A DNA stretch of 61,569 nt from Amycolatopsis pithecellobii (GCF_009707865.1 NZ_WMBA01000050.1:1-61569); one strand, 5' to 3'. Positions 27,008 through 36,183 are shown, counted from the stretch's first letter. Notes: generated by a model from the letters alone, not told the origin. Numbers and translations: made by a program.

Positions 27008-27487
27008 TCAGTAACGGGGGCGACGGAACAAATGCCGGACCTTTCTCGCAACACTCCCGTTGGACGCGACTACATCTGGCTCCAGTTCCTCGCCCTCGCC
27101 ACGCAACACACCGGTGAAAGACGCGAAGGTCTCGGCGAACAAATCGGTGTCGACGGAGCCGTCGAAGGCCCAGACGCCCTCGGGCACGCTCAGCCGTGGC
27201 ATCTTCTCGCCGAATGACTCGAAGCGGCGCAGCACGTGCTCATGGATCTCCTGCACCAGCCCGATCCGCGCCTCGTCCTCACCGAGATGTGTGTCGTAGC
27301 TTGGGTCCATGACGCCGTTGATACGAACCGTGGCGAGGACGAACCACCACTCCCGGACCTCCAGCAGCCAGCCCGGCGGCTCGGCCGTTCGGTCGATTTC
27401 GGCGCACACCAAGTACATCCACGTCTCGGTGTGGGCGTCGGGCGCCCAGAAACCGACGCCCCGGAACCCGATGAATGTCCTCGGCAT
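27008..27487 (-). CDS. Hypothetical protein (159 residues)
   Basis: I do not recognise the family. It is soluble and acidic, with aromatic-rich segments (GVGFWAPDAHTETWMYLV; GWLLEVREWWFVLATVR) and a basic tail (ARKVRHLFRRPRY). I chose the ATG at 27487, preceded by aaaggatcagggac; the frame also opens from 27526. It lies 45 bp downstream of the DUF6338-like gene on the same strand, so co-transcription is possible. Third-position GC supports a real gene. No function is proposed. Confidence 0.75.
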   Translation of the reverse strand: MPRTFIGFRGVGFWAPDAHTETWMYLVCAEIDRTAEPPGWLLEVREWWFVLATVRINGVMDPSYDTHLGEDEARIGLVQEIHEHVLRRFESFGEKMPRLSVPEGVWAFDGSVDTDLFAETFASFTGVLRGEGEELEPDVVASNGSVARKVRHLFRRPRY

Positions 27488-27532
27488 GTCCCTGATCCTT
27501 TGTGCTTCATCAACTGGGTGAGCCAAGCCGGC

Positions 27533-28174
27533 TCAGGACGGCGATTCGTACGTCACCGTGAGCAAAGTAAGGCGCCGGGCGCTGATCGCGGCGGCGCCGA
27601 CGTCGGGCAGGACCTCGGATTTCGTCTCGCCGGGCGCACGGTAGGAGATCGGGCCGGTGAGGGTGAGGTCGCGGTCCTGGTCGTCTTCCGAGGCGCGGCT
27701 GTAGGTGCGCAGGCGCCCGGTCACGTAGCTGCCGTCGTCGAGCAGGCACCCGACATAGATGCGGGCGCCGGGATGTTCACCGAACAACAGTGTCCAGCCG
27801 GAGGTGTAGGCCTCGTGCTCGCGGCGGCGGAACCGGGGACTCGCGGCCAGCAGGGCCAGCCCGGACGCGGCGGCGAGCAGGCCGGCGGCCCACGCGGTCA
27901 CCGAGCCGAGATGATCGATGCCGTAGCGCCCCGGTTCGCGCAGGAGTTGCCGGATGTCGGGGGTCCAGGACGGGACGATGGTGCGCAGCAAGGCGAACAG
28001 GCCGAGGACCACGGCATCGGCGGCGACGCTGACGAACGCCAGCTCGATCGTCTCCCGGAACACCGACACGTCCCGGCTCGACGCGACGCGCTCGCGGCGC
28101 AGCGTGTAGGCGAACCCGGGGACCAGCAGCACCAGGAACACCAGCAGCCCGACCAGCGTCGTCGGCACGATCAT
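27533..28174 (-). CDS. Membrane protein of the DUF6338 type
   Basis: The 213-residue protein starts with a membrane segment (IVPTTLVGLLVFLVLLVPG), followed by YTLRRERVASSRDVSVFRET and two further hydrophobic stretches (residues about 45-65 and 95-115). The C-terminal half is soluble, including ARIYVGCLLDDGSYVTGRL and DLTLTGPI. This layout matches the actinobacterial DUF6338 family as I recall it; its function is not known. I chose the ATG at 28174, with gacgggggagtg just upstream; the open frame extends to 28849 but crosses other genes. It is divergent from the proline-rich gene at 28240. Confidence 0.8.
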   Translation of the reverse strand: MIVPTTLVGLLVFLVLLVPGFAYTLRRERVASSRDVSVFRETIELAFVSVAADAVVLGLFALLRTIVPSWTPDIRQLLREPGRYGIDHLGSVTAWAAGLLAAASGLALLAASPRFRRREHEAYTSGWTLLFGEHPGARIYVGCLLDDGSYVTGRLRTYSRASEDDQDRDLTLTGPISYRAPGETKSEVLPDVGAAAISARRLTLLTVTYESPS

Positions 28175-28239
28175 CACTCCCCCGTCACGTTGCGTGTGCG
28201 GGTAGCCTAAAGGGTCGTAACCTGCGGAGGGGGAGTCCG

Positions 28240-28605
28240 TTGACTGAGCAGCCCGATCCCGGCGAATCCACCGAGCCGCCGTCTGCCCCAACTCCGCCAC
28301 CTGAACCTCGCCTGAGTCTATCGTCCGGATTGGACGGTGGTTCGGTCCATGTTCCGTTGCACCCCGGCGGTGGCCAGTTCGTGCACGACTCCATGCCACC
28401 GCCGCAGGCGTTCCATGAGCCGGTGTCGCAGCAGCCCGCCGGCGGGCAGTTCGTGCACGACTTGACCCCACCGCCGCGGCGTCGCCTGGCGCCTCCGAAG
28501 ATGCCGGCTTCGTCGCTGCCATCGCCGTTGCCGCCGCCCGAACCGTCGCCGGATCCTGAACCGGCGGACCGGAAATCGCTGTGGCGGCGGCTTTTCCGGC
28601 GCTGA
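28240..28605 (+). CDS. Proline-rich hypothetical protein with duplicated GGQFVHD motif
   Basis: The 121-residue protein is about one quarter proline, lacks predicted domains, and ends in a basic cluster (SLWRRLFRR). Two copies of a short motif, [12 protein letters not shown] and [12 protein letters not shown], lie 23 residues apart; a third, weaker relative is [12 protein letters not shown]. The start is a TTG 65 bp from the divergent DUF6338 gene, preceded by a strong ggaggggga site. It is probably disordered and may bind a partner through the repeated motif. The partner is unknown. Confidence 0.72.
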   Translation: MTEQPDPGESTEPPSAPTPPPEPRLSLSSGLDGGSVHVPLHPGGGQFVHDSMPPPQAFHEPVSQQPAGGQFVHDLTPPPRRRLAPPKMPASSLPSPLPPPEPSPDPEPADRKSLWRRLFRR

Positions 28606-28619
28606 TCAAGGAGGCGGCG

Positions 28620-29456
28620 ATGGCCCTCCGGCTGGCGAAAACCCCCGGCGGCTGGTGCGTACTCGGGGACAGCGGCGCGGTCATCATGCTCGGCCGGCTC
28701 CCCTCGGGCACCACGCTCGGGTCACTCCTCGCGTTGCCCGCCGCCGAGTTCGCCGACCGGCTTGCCTCGGTGCCGCTGACCCAAACTTTGGCCCCGCAAC
28801 TCCTCGCGCCCGTCGACGACGACACCGAGGTGTGGGCCGCGGGCGTCACCTACGAAGTGTCCCGCGAGGCGCGGATGCACGAGAGCATCGACGCGGACGT
28901 GTACGCGCGGGTTTACCAGGCGCCACGGCCCGAGCTGTTCTTCAAGAGCATCGGCTGGCGGGTCGCCGGGCCGGGCGGCCGGATCGGCGTGCGTGACGAC
29001 TCGACGTGGGATGTGCCCGAACCGGAGCTGGGCATCGTGTGCAACGCCGAAGGCGCTATCGTCGGCTACACGATCGTCAACGACGTCAGCTCGCGCAGTA
29101 TCGAGGGTGAGAACCCGCTGTACCTCCCGCAGGCCAAGATCTTTCGCGGCGCGTGCGCGGTCGGGCCGTGGATCGTACCGGCGAGCGAAATCGCGAACCC
29201 ATATGTACTCGGCATTTTTGTGCGCATCAACCGTGGCGGCGCGCCGTTGTGGTCGGGGGAGACCAGCACCGCACGGCTGCACCGCAAGCTCGCCGACCTG
29301 GCCGCCTATCTCTACCGCGGCGACGTGTATCCGCGCGGGGTCATCCTCGCGACCGGCACCTCCGCCGTTCCCGGCGACGAGATCAGCCTCCGGCGCGGTG
29401 ACGAGGTGATCATCGACGTGGACCGGGTGGGGCGGCTGGACAATCCGGTGGGGTAA
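28620..29456 (+). CDS. FAH-family protein, 2-keto-3-deoxy-D-arabinonate dehydratase-like
   Basis: In this branch of the fumarylacetoacetate hydrolase superfamily the known members dehydrate 2-keto-3-deoxy-pentonates to alpha-ketoglutarate semialdehyde. The 278-residue protein has [19 protein letters not shown], the metal-site region [11 protein letters not shown] (EPE ligand pattern), and [20 protein letters not shown], which I associate with KdaD rather than with true FAH. The ATG is preceded by aaggaggcggcg. Its proposed product is the substrate of the aldehyde dehydrogenase at 14910, although the genes are 14 kb apart. The activity is inferred. Confidence 0.8.
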   Translation: MALRLAKTPGGWCVLGDSGAVIMLGRLPSGTTLGSLLALPAAEFADRLASVPLTQTLAPQLLAPVDDDTEVWAAGVTYEVSREARMHESIDADVYARVYQAPRPELFFKSIGWRVAGPGGRIGVRDDSTWDVPEPELGIVCNAEGAIVGYTIVNDVSSRSIEGENPLYLPQAKIFRGACAVGPWIVPASEIANPYVLGIFVRINRGGAPLWSGETSTARLHRKLADLAAYLYRGDVYPRGVILATGTSAVPGDEISLRRGDEVIIDVDRVGRLDNPVG

Positions 29457-29487
29457 GCCGCCGATCCGGGACCTGGCAAGGAAATCG

Positions 29488-32400
29488 TCAGAGCCCGGCG
29501 TGGATATGCGCTGCCCACAAGGAAGGACTGGCCACGTAGTCGTCGCGGAGCCGCCGGATCGCTTCGTGCAGCGCGTAGGGGGAGCGGTCCGGCTGGGGCG
29601 TGCCACCCTCGGTCAAGGTGGTATAGACCTCTCCGGCGACGCGGGTGGCCACGGCGTCGCCGACGGGCCAGAGTGTGCCGATGACGTGCGGGTACCCGGC
29701 GAGCTGGAAAGCCGACGTGATGTGCAGGGCTTCATCGGCGAGCCACGGACTGCTCTGCGTCGTACTGCACGCCGACAAGTACGCGAGACCGGCCGAACCG
29801 GGGCGCGTGGTACCCGCGCGGTGCACGGTGAACGGGTTCTCCTCGTGGTCGTGCAACAGCAACCGGCTGGCGTCAGGATTGCTGCGATCGTTGATCCCGT
29901 GGCACGCCAGGTGCGCGATCCAGTGCGACCGGAGGCCTTCGCTGACCGCGGCGGTCGTCGCCGCCGGCCCCGTCAGCATCCGCGACCCCGGCACGAGCGC
30001 CTCGATCCGCGCCGCCTCCGCGAGGACACCGGGAAGCGGTGCGGCACCAGGGGTTTGCGGCATCGCGACGATGAGCGCGCCGGCCGCCGTGTCCTCGGGC
30101 GGCTCGACGGCACGCGCGTGCCGCAACGCGCGCAGCGTCGGCGTGTACGAGGACACGACCCGGTCGAGCACGGTCGGCGGTGCCCCGTCGGCTTCGCGAT
30201 CGTGGTGACCGGCCGCGTGGATCGGCAGCAGGGCGAGCTCACCGGCGGGACACCACCACACCCGTGGGCCGTCGCGGTCGGCGGGGCCGGTGAAGCCCAG
30301 CTCGTCCAGCACCGGCTCGGCGACGACGTCCCACAGCCAGCCCACGAGGTCACTCAGGTCACGCTGCGCCCGCATCCGCTCCGCGGCGGACCGGCCCGGC
30401 GCATCGCCCGTCACCCGCAGCAGGCGGTCGACCTGCTCCCGCACTTTTTCCGGTGTGAGGCCTGGTAAGGGAACGACGCGCGGCGGCTCGTCGGTGACGA
30501 TCAGCGCGTGCGCCCCGTACTCGCTGACGGCAATCATCACGACCGGGCCGGCGGGCGGCTCGCCGGTCGACGGGGCGCGCTGGAAGTCGGCCAGGCCATC
30601 GACCGCGCGGATCCGGCCGAGCAGATCGTCCCGCCAGCGCTCGAGTTCCCGGCGCCAGGCGGTGATCCACGCGGCGAGCTGCTCCGGTGAACCGTCCCGG
30701 TCGAATTCGATGCCCTCCGGTTTCCACACCGGCGCGTCCAGGCCCGGGACCTCGAGGATGACCGGTGGTGTGTGGTTGAACTCCTCGGCCAGTTCCAGCG
30801 AGTCGCGCAGTTTCGCGTACTCCTCGGCCAATTCCGGTGCGCGGGCAGCCAATTCGGCTTGGTCACCGCGCCAGCCCATCGCTTCGGCGAGCAAGGTGCC
30901 GCGCGCGCGTTCGAGCAAATCCACGGCCTGCGCGGGATCTCCGGCCCTGATCGCCGCTGTGGCCGCTTCGGCGGCGAGCCCGCTCAACCCGGCCAGCCCG
31001 GCTTGCCGGTCCTGCCGCCAGAAGCGCGGCGCGGACACTTCGGTCAGCAGGTCGATCGCGTCGCCGTAGGCCCGCATCGCCGCGCCGGGGTCGTCCTCGG
31101 TCAGGTCGGCCCACGCGATCTGGCGCTTGGCCCAGATCCGCAGCTGTGCGGCACGGGAGGCGCGCTCCGCGGTGGTGAACGCCTTCCGCGCCTCGCCGAC
31201 CAATGCGAGATTTCCGGACCGCTCAACGGAAAGGCGCAGGCACCGCCCGAGTTGCGCGAACATCACGCCCGTGTCCTCAGCGCCCTGCGGTAGCGCGACG
31301 GTCGCCTCCCGGGCGAGTGCCAGCGCTTCGGACAGCGCTTCATCCGTCCCGGCCGCGGCGAGCAGCACCGAGAGATTGGACCGGTTGCGGGTGAGTTCCG
31401 CGCCCGTGCTGCCCGCGAGCGCCTCGCGCGCTTCCGCGATCGCCTGTGCCAGTACGGCTGTCGTCGGATTGGTAACGGACGGCACAGTATCGGGCTGCTG
31501 CTCGAACAGGGCGAACCGGATCATCGCGAGATTGCCGAGATACTGCGCCCGTTTCGGCGTGCCGGCCGGGAGGGCGTCCAGCGCGCGGCTGGTCACTTCG
31601 ATGGCTTCGTGCACGGCGGCGACCTCACCGGTGCGGGTGAACAGAATGCGCAGCATGGCGCCGAGCGTGACCAGATTCCCGGCGCGATCCGGCGCGTCCG
31701 CCGGGCCGGCCGCGATGGCCTCGCGTGCGGTGCGGATCGCTTCGCGCAATACACCCATGCTCGGCTCAGCCTGATAAAGCACATACAGCACATAGGACAG
31801 GTCGTGCAGCAGCAGCCCGCGCGCCGGGTGATCGGGCGCGGCGGCGGCGACCCCGTCGCGCCCGGCGGCGGCCGCGCGTTGCAGCAGGGACACTTCCTTG
31901 GTCACGGAGTACTGATCCATCAATACATGCAGCAGATTGTCTTGGTAGACCGCGTGATTCGGATCGGTCTTCGGGGTCAGCCGAAGCGCGGTTTGGCCGT
32001 GCCGCACGGCGTCGGCGAGTGCGTCCGTGTCGTTCCGCACGCGGTAAAGCTCGCGTTGCACGGTCATCGCGTGGTGGGCGAACGCCGCGGGATCGGGCTG
32101 CTCGTGCGGCGCGATCGTCGCGGCGCCGACGGCCGCGCTCGCGGCGTCGCTGAGCAGCTGCTGATCCCCGTTGACCTGGTAAAGCGCGAACTGGGCACGG
32201 GAAATCGCGAAAAAGATCGAAGACAGGCCGGGACTGAACGGGGGATAGGCGTCGACGCTCTTGGTCAGCAGCGCGAGGGAAACCTCGAGCAAGTCCGCTT
32301 CACCGCTCAGCTCGAACAGTTCGCGCAATGCGTCTCCGAGTCCGTAGAGCATGGTCAGTGCGTCAGGCTGGTCCGGCTCGACCAGATCCACCAGCTCGCG

Positions 32401-33123
32401 CCCCACCCGCACCGCCTCCGCCGGAACCTCGGCCAAATTGGTCTGGATATACCATTTTTTGAGGAACAGCCCGAAGTTGCACAGGATCGTGGCCCGGCTC
32501 GCGTGTCCCGGAGGGGCCGCGGCGAGCGCTTCGCGATGACTTGCCTCGGCTTCTTCCAGCAGGGGGCGCGGATCGGCGCTTTCGTCGCACAGCATCACGA
32601 GTACGACAGCCTTTTCGGACAGCGTGGCGGCGTATCCGGGGTGGACAGCCGGGAGCAGGCGCAGCGCGCGACGTTGCAGCGCAAGCGCTTCTTCGAGATC
32701 GGCCCGGGTGCGTGAAGCGGGGTCACGAGTGAAAAGTTGTTGTGCCGCACGGGCATCCCGCATGAGATCGTCATTGGCTGTCCCGGCCGAACGCTCGATC
32801 CGTGCCCAGTTCTTCTCAAGGAAGTCGCGGTACAGCTCGGGTACGAGTTCCGGATGCGTCGGGTAGAGCTGCGCATACAGGGTCACCGCCGTGGAACCGT
32901 CGGCGGCACCTTCGTCGCTGCGGGGACGGACCTGAAAACGCGCCTCGTAGAACGAGGCCGCGACGCTGATGACCGCGATGTCGGTGGCATTTCCGAGCTG
33001 TGCGAGCAGTTCCGCCGCCTCGGCCGTGGCTTCCCGGTCGAGAATGTGCGATGGATCGCCGGTCCGCTCGAACTTGCTGACCCTGGCCTTGACACGCCTG
33101 AGCAGTTTCGCGCGTTCCCGCAT
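29488..33123 (-). CDS. TPR-repeat protein with C-terminal CHAT protease domain
   Basis: CHAT domains are caspase/separase-like cysteine proteases. The 1211-residue protein has a long helical region (about 1-850) rich in TPR-like Ala/Leu helices (for example DRAGNLVTLGAMLRILFTRT) and a CHAT domain (about 920-1211). The catalytic pair is H1075 (HLACHG) and C1119 (YLSACST); GTLWPVGDAVA near the end is also typical. I chose the ATG at 33123, after cggagggggccg; the frame extends to 33171. No signal peptide or membrane segment is seen. The gene is divergent from a two-gene unit (33209, 33586), and the three form a cassette. The cleavage target is unknown. Confidence 0.88.
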   Translation of the reverse strand: MRERAKLLRRVKARVSKFERTGDPSHILDREATAEAAELLAQLGNATDIAVISVAASFYEARFQVRPRSDEGAADGSTAVTLYAQLYPTHPELVPELYRDFLEKNWARIERSAGTANDDLMRDARAAQQLFTRDPASRTRADLEEALALQRRALRLLPAVHPGYAATLSEKAVVLVMLCDESADPRPLLEEAEASHREALAAAPPGHASRATILCNFGLFLKKWYIQTNLAEVPAEAVRVGRELVDLVEPDQPDALTMLYGLGDALRELFELSGEADLLEVSLALLTKSVDAYPPFSPGLSSIFFAISRAQFALYQVNGDQQLLSDAASAAVGAATIAPHEQPDPAAFAHHAMTVQRELYRVRNDTDALADAVRHGQTALRLTPKTDPNHAVYQDNLLHVLMDQYSVTKEVSLLQRAAAAGRDGVAAAAPDHPARGLLLHDLSYVLYVLYQAEPSMGVLREAIRTAREAIAAGPADAPDRAGNLVTLGAMLRILFTRTGEVAAVHEAIEVTSRALDALPAGTPKRAQYLGNLAMIRFALFEQQPDTVPSVTNPTTAVLAQAIAEAREALAGSTGAELTRNRSNLSVLLAAAGTDEALSEALALAREATVALPQGAEDTGVMFAQLGRCLRLSVERSGNLALVGEARKAFTTAERASRAAQLRIWAKRQIAWADLTEDDPGAAMRAYGDAIDLLTEVSAPRFWRQDRQAGLAGLSGLAAEAATAAIRAGDPAQAVDLLERARGTLLAEAMGWRGDQAELAARAPELAEEYAKLRDSLELAEEFNHTPPVILEVPGLDAPVWKPEGIEFDRDGSPEQLAAWITAWRRELERWRDDLLGRIRAVDGLADFQRAPSTGEPPAGPVVMIAVSEYGAHALIVTDEPPRVVPLPGLTPEKVREQVDRLLRVTGDAPGRSAAERMRAQRDLSDLVGWLWDVVAEPVLDELGFTGPADRDGPRVWWCPAGELALLPIHAAGHHDREADGAPPTVLDRVVSSYTPTLRALRHARAVEPPEDTAAGALIVAMPQTPGAAPLPGVLAEAARIEALVPGSRMLTGPAATTAAVSEGLRSHWIAHLACHGINDRSNPDASRLLLHDHEENPFTVHRAGTTRPGSAGLAYLSACSTTQSSPWLADEALHITSAFQLAGYPHVIGTLWPVGDAVATRVAGEVYTTLTEGGTPQPDRSPYALHEAIRRLRDDYVASPSLWAAHIHAGL

Positions 33124-33208
33124 TCGGCCCCCTCCGATCGGCTGTCTTGCGTAGGGTAGTGGCCGACCCACGGGTAGTCATGGCTTTTGGGAAAGGAAGT
33201 GGGGCCTG

Positions 33209-33589
33209 ATGACGTCGGCGAGCGACCGGGTCGAACGTCTGTGCACCATGCTGGATGACGCCGGGTTCGAGCAGCTCGCCGGCAGTGCGGGCGCGGGTGA
33301 CGTGCTTCGCCGCGTGCTGACCGCCATCCGCGAAGGCGGTGCGGAGCCGGACATCGTGTCCGACCTGGACACCCTCGATGACCTGCTGGCCAGGGCCGGG
33401 ATGGGCATGGTCACCCAGCCCGGCCGCGGCTACCGGCCGCTGCCGGCCGGCCACTCACTCGCGTTCTGGGGCTGCCCGGCCGAGCGCCCGTGCGCCCGGA
33501 TCGTCACGATCCCCGCCATCGAGACCGGCGGGCCGCCGCGGTGCGCGATCACCGGGCGTGTCCTGGGCCGCCGGAGCCTCGGCGCATGA
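33209..33589 (+). CDS. Small conserved-looking protein of the CHAT cassette
   Basis: The 126-residue protein has an N-terminal helical half (DRVERLCTMLDDAGFEQLAG; VLRRVLTAIREGG) resembling the small alpha-helical adaptor modules found next to bacterial NACHT, TPR and CHAT proteins. The C-terminal half has three cysteines in the spacing of an incomplete zinc ribbon (WGCPAERPCAR, C89 and C95; PPRCAITG, C112). The ATG at 33209 follows aaaggaagtggggcctg. It overlaps the membrane-protein gene by 4 bp (ATGA). It may link a sensor to the CHAT protease; this is inference. No family name is secure. Confidence 0.75.
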   Translation: MTSASDRVERLCTMLDDAGFEQLAGSAGAGDVLRRVLTAIREGGAEPDIVSDLDTLDDLLARAGMGMVTQPGRGYRPLPAGHSLAFWGCPAERPCARIVTIPAIETGGPPRCAITGRVLGRRSLGA

Positions 33590-34467
33590 ACGCTTTCCTG
33601 TCCGCGCTCGGCGGGAAGCTGGCCGAGAAATGGTTGAGCCTGCTGGTCTTGCCCGGCGCGCTGTACCTGGCCGTGGTCGCGGCGGCCGTCATTCTGCGCC
33701 ACCACAGGCCATTCGAAATCGGCCTGCTGCGCGAGACCATGGACCGGGTGGCGGCCAGCCCCGCGTCGTCCAGTCCGGGCGCGATTTTACTGACAGCGGC
33801 GGGAATCCTGGCTGCCGCGACGTTCGCCGGGCTCACGGTTTCCGCGCTGGGCCGCGGAATCGAGCGGCTCTGGTACGCCGAGGGCACCGGGGTGGTGGGA
33901 CGGCTGCGCATCGCCTGGCGCCGGCGACGGTGGGATGCCGCGGACGCACGGCTGCACCGGTCACTGAAAGCCGGGCCCGCCGCGCGCCGGAAAGCTCTTC
34001 GCGCACAAGCCCGTCGCGACCGGATCGGCCGCATCCGCCCGCACGGGCCGTCCTGGATCGGGGACGGGGTTTTCGGTGTGGAGCAACGGATCCGGCACTG
34101 CTATGCGATGCAGCTCGGGCAGATCTGGCCGCTGCTGTGGCTGGTGGTGCCGGACCAGTGCCGAGCCGAAATCACCGCGGCCCGTGACGCGCAGGCCGCT
34201 TCCGCACGGCTGTCCGCGTGGGCGGTTCTTTATCTGGTGGCCGGGGCGGTGTGGTGGCCCGCGGTGCCGGTCGCGGTCGTGCTTGCCGTGACGGCGCGGT
34301 TCCGGGCGCGGGACAGCGCGGTGAATCTGGCGGATCTGGTGAGCGGCGCGGTGGACCTGCACGGCCGGGAACTCGCGACGCGGCTTGGTGTCGCGGCGGA
34401 GGGACCGTTCACCCGGGACACCGGGGCCGCCGTCGAAGCCGCACTTCGTGGCGGCGTCCCGGAATGA
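33586..34467 (+). CDS. Membrane protein of the CHAT cassette
   Basis: The 293-residue protein has an N-terminal hydrophobic helix pair (LAEKWLSLLVLPGALYLAVV; AILLTAAGILAAATFAGLTV), a basic cytoplasmic region (RLRIAWRRRRWDAADARLHR) and two more hydrophobic segments near residues 205-240 (LSAWAVLYLVAGAVWWPAVP). No enzymatic motif is visible. It is translationally coupled to the small Cys-containing gene. In a conflict-system reading it would be the membrane-acting effector or the membrane anchor, possibly cleaved by the divergent CHAT protease; no such site can be identified by eye. It converges on the glxA-type gene with 7 bp between them. Confidence 0.78.
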   Translation: MNAFLSALGGKLAEKWLSLLVLPGALYLAVVAAAVILRHHRPFEIGLLRETMDRVAASPASSSPGAILLTAAGILAAATFAGLTVSALGRGIERLWYAEGTGVVGRLRIAWRRRRWDAADARLHRSLKAGPAARRKALRAQARRDRIGRIRPHGPSWIGDGVFGVEQRIRHCYAMQLGQIWPLLWLVVPDQCRAEITAARDAQAASARLSAWAVLYLVAGAVWWPAVPVAVVLAVTARFRARDSAVNLADLVSGAVDLHGRELATRLGVAAEGPFTRDTGAAVEAALRGGVPE

Positions 34468-34474
34468 GGACCGG

Positions 34475-35422
34475 CTATCGGCTGGTGCTGCGGAACGTGG
34501 CCCGGTAGGCGCTGGGGCTCACCGTCGTATACGCGCGGAACCGGGCGCGGAAGTTGCTCGAACTCGGGAAACCGACCTGTGCCGCGATGCGCTCGACCGG
34601 GTGGTCGGTGCTTTCCAGCAGCTCCTGAGCGTGTCGTACTCGCACGCCGATGAGCCATTCGAGGGGCGTGCACCCGGCTTCCTGCTGGAACCGGCGACTC
34701 AGGGTTCGCACGCTCACGTGTGCGGCAGCGGCGATATCGGCCAACGTCAGCTCGCGATGCGCGTTCTCTTCCAGCCAGGCGAAAACGTGTTCGAGACTCG
34801 TCGCCGTCCCGTCGGACAGGCTCGGCATGCGGAACTGGGCTTGACCGCCGCTCCGGTGCAGCGGGGCGACCGCGAGCCTCGCCGCGTCAGCGGCCACCGC
34901 GGCGCCGTAATCGCGCCGGATCAGATACAGACACAGGTCGATCCCGGCTGTGGCGCCGGCGGAGGTGAGGACCTGGCCGTTGTCGATGTAGAGCACATCG
35001 GGGTCCACCTCGACCGTGGGGTACTTGCGGCGCAACAGGGACGCCGCCCGCCAGTGCGTGGTCGCGCGGAGCCCGTCGAGCAGGCCGGCCTCCGCGAGGG
35101 TGAACGTGCCCACGCAGATGGAGGCGACTCGCGTGCCGTTGGCGAAGGCTTTCCGGAGCGCGGACACGAATTCCGCGGGTGTTTCCAGCTCGGGATTCGT
35201 CCGGCCGGGAACGACGATCGTGTCCGCCCGATCCACCGTTTCAAGGCCGTCGTCCACACCGAGCCGAACCGGCCCGGCGGCGACCTCCGGTTCGCTCCCG
35301 GCCACCAGCACCCGGTACGCGGGCTGCCCGCCGGGCAGCCGGGCGCGCCCGAAAACCTCGATCGGTGTGGCTAGATCGAAGACGATCGCATCAGGGACGG
35401 CAAGAACGACCACGGTGTGCAC
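34475..35422 (-). CDS. GlxA-family transcriptional regulator (DJ-1-like domain plus AraC DNA-binding domain)
   Basis: These regulators join a GATase1/DJ-1-like sensor domain to an AraC helix-turn-helix pair. In the 315-residue protein the N-terminal domain has FDLATPIEVFGRARLPGG and the cysteine elbow SICVGTFTLAEAGLL. The C-terminal AraC domain has HRELTLADIAAAAHVSVRTL and HPVERIAAQVGFPSSSNFRA. The GTG start abuts an 8-bp inverted repeat (35423-35454) in the intergenic region shared with the DJ-1/PfpI gene, which it probably controls. The ligand is unknown. Confidence 0.9.
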   Translation of the reverse strand: MHTVVVLAVPDAIVFDLATPIEVFGRARLPGGQPAYRVLVAGSEPEVAAGPVRLGVDDGLETVDRADTIVVPGRTNPELETPAEFVSALRKAFANGTRVASICVGTFTLAEAGLLDGLRATTHWRAASLLRRKYPTVEVDPDVLYIDNGQVLTSAGATAGIDLCLYLIRRDYGAAVAADAARLAVAPLHRSGGQAQFRMPSLSDGTATSLEHVFAWLEENAHRELTLADIAAAAHVSVRTLSRRFQQEAGCTPLEWLIGVRVRHAQELLESTDHPVERIAAQVGFPSSSNFRARFRAYTTVSPSAYRATFRSTSR

Positions 35423-35454
35423 CTGGCCACTTTAGCTGCGATGCCGGTGGCCAG
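35423..35454. promoter_or_regulatory. Inverted repeat between glxA-type and DJ-1 genes
   Basis: CTGGCCAC (35423-35430) and GTGGCCAG (35447-35454) are perfect inverted repeats 16 bp apart. The left arm touches the GTG start of the regulator gene. This is a plausible site for autoregulation and control of the divergent unit. It could also form a hairpin in the leader of either transcript. Confidence 0.55.
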
Positions 35455-35520
35455 ATCGAGGCGGAACATGGCTGTCTGGCCGATGGCGCGTGGCGTATCG
35501 GGGCCGAAACGATAAGCGGC

Positions 35521-36183
35521 ATGACGACGTACGCACAGATCTTGTTGTTCGACGGGTTCGACCCGTTGGACGTCATCGGTCCGTTCGAAGTGCTCGCCGC
35601 CGGCAGCGACGCACTGGGCGGGGAGCTCGATGTCCGGCTCGTGTCGGCTGATGGCCCCGGCCCGGTGCGGTCGGGCACTCGCGGTCTGCTGCTCGACGCG
35701 TCCGGAATGCTGGATCCCGGACTACCCGGATATGTCGTCGTGCCCGGCGCATCGGGGCCGGTCGCCGGTGATCCCGATGACGGCGTGGAGACGATCCCGG
35801 TGCTGCTGGCCCGGTTCGCGGCGAGCCCGAGTATGCCGGTACTTTCGGAAATGCTGGCGAATCCGCGGGTCACGGTGACCTGCGTCTGCGGCGGCGGGCT
35901 GGCGCTCGCGATGGCGGGCTTGCTCGACGGCCGTAACGCGGTGACCCATCGGCTGGGCATGGATCTGCTGGATGCCACCGGAGCGACGGCCATCGACGCA
36001 CGTGTGGTCGACGACGGCGATCTGATCACCTCAGGTGGTGTCACTTCCGGGCTCGATCTCGGCTTGTATTTACTGGAACGGGAATTCGGCTCCCAGATAG
36101 CGCGGTCGGTCGAGCAGCTTTTCGAATACGAGCGCCGCGGGACCGTGTGGCACGCCGCCGGACGCACCCCTGTGGAGGTGTGA
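35521..36183 (+). CDS. DJ-1/PfpI family protein (isonitrile hydratase-like)
   Basis: The 220-residue protein is a single GATase1-like domain. It has ILLFDGFDPLDVIGPFEVL at the start, VVVPGASGP, and the nucleophile elbow with C123 (TCVCGGGLALAMAGLL), where InhA-type proteins place the catalytic cysteine. Its domain is related to the N-terminal domain of the divergent regulator. The ATG at 35521 follows a weak purine stretch. It is followed after one base by a small hypothetical gene, so the two form an operon. The substrate is unknown. Confidence 0.87.
   Translation: MTTYAQILLFDGFDPLDVIGPFEVLAAGSDALGGELDVRLVSADGPGPVRSGTRGLLLDASGMLDPGLPGYVVVPGASGPVAGDPDDGVETIPVLLARFAASPSMPVLSEMLANPRVTVTCVCGGGLALAMAGLLDGRNAVTHRLGMDLLDATGATAIDARVVDDGDLITSGGVTSGLDLGLYLLEREFGSQIARSVEQLFEYERRGTVWHAAGRTPVEV

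Noticed and set aside
29488..34467. Gasdermin-type defence system
   Set aside because: A CHAT protease is present, but neither neighbour resembles a bacterial gasdermin; the membrane protein has separate hydrophobic helices rather than a gasdermin fold. Only the general conflict-system reading is kept.
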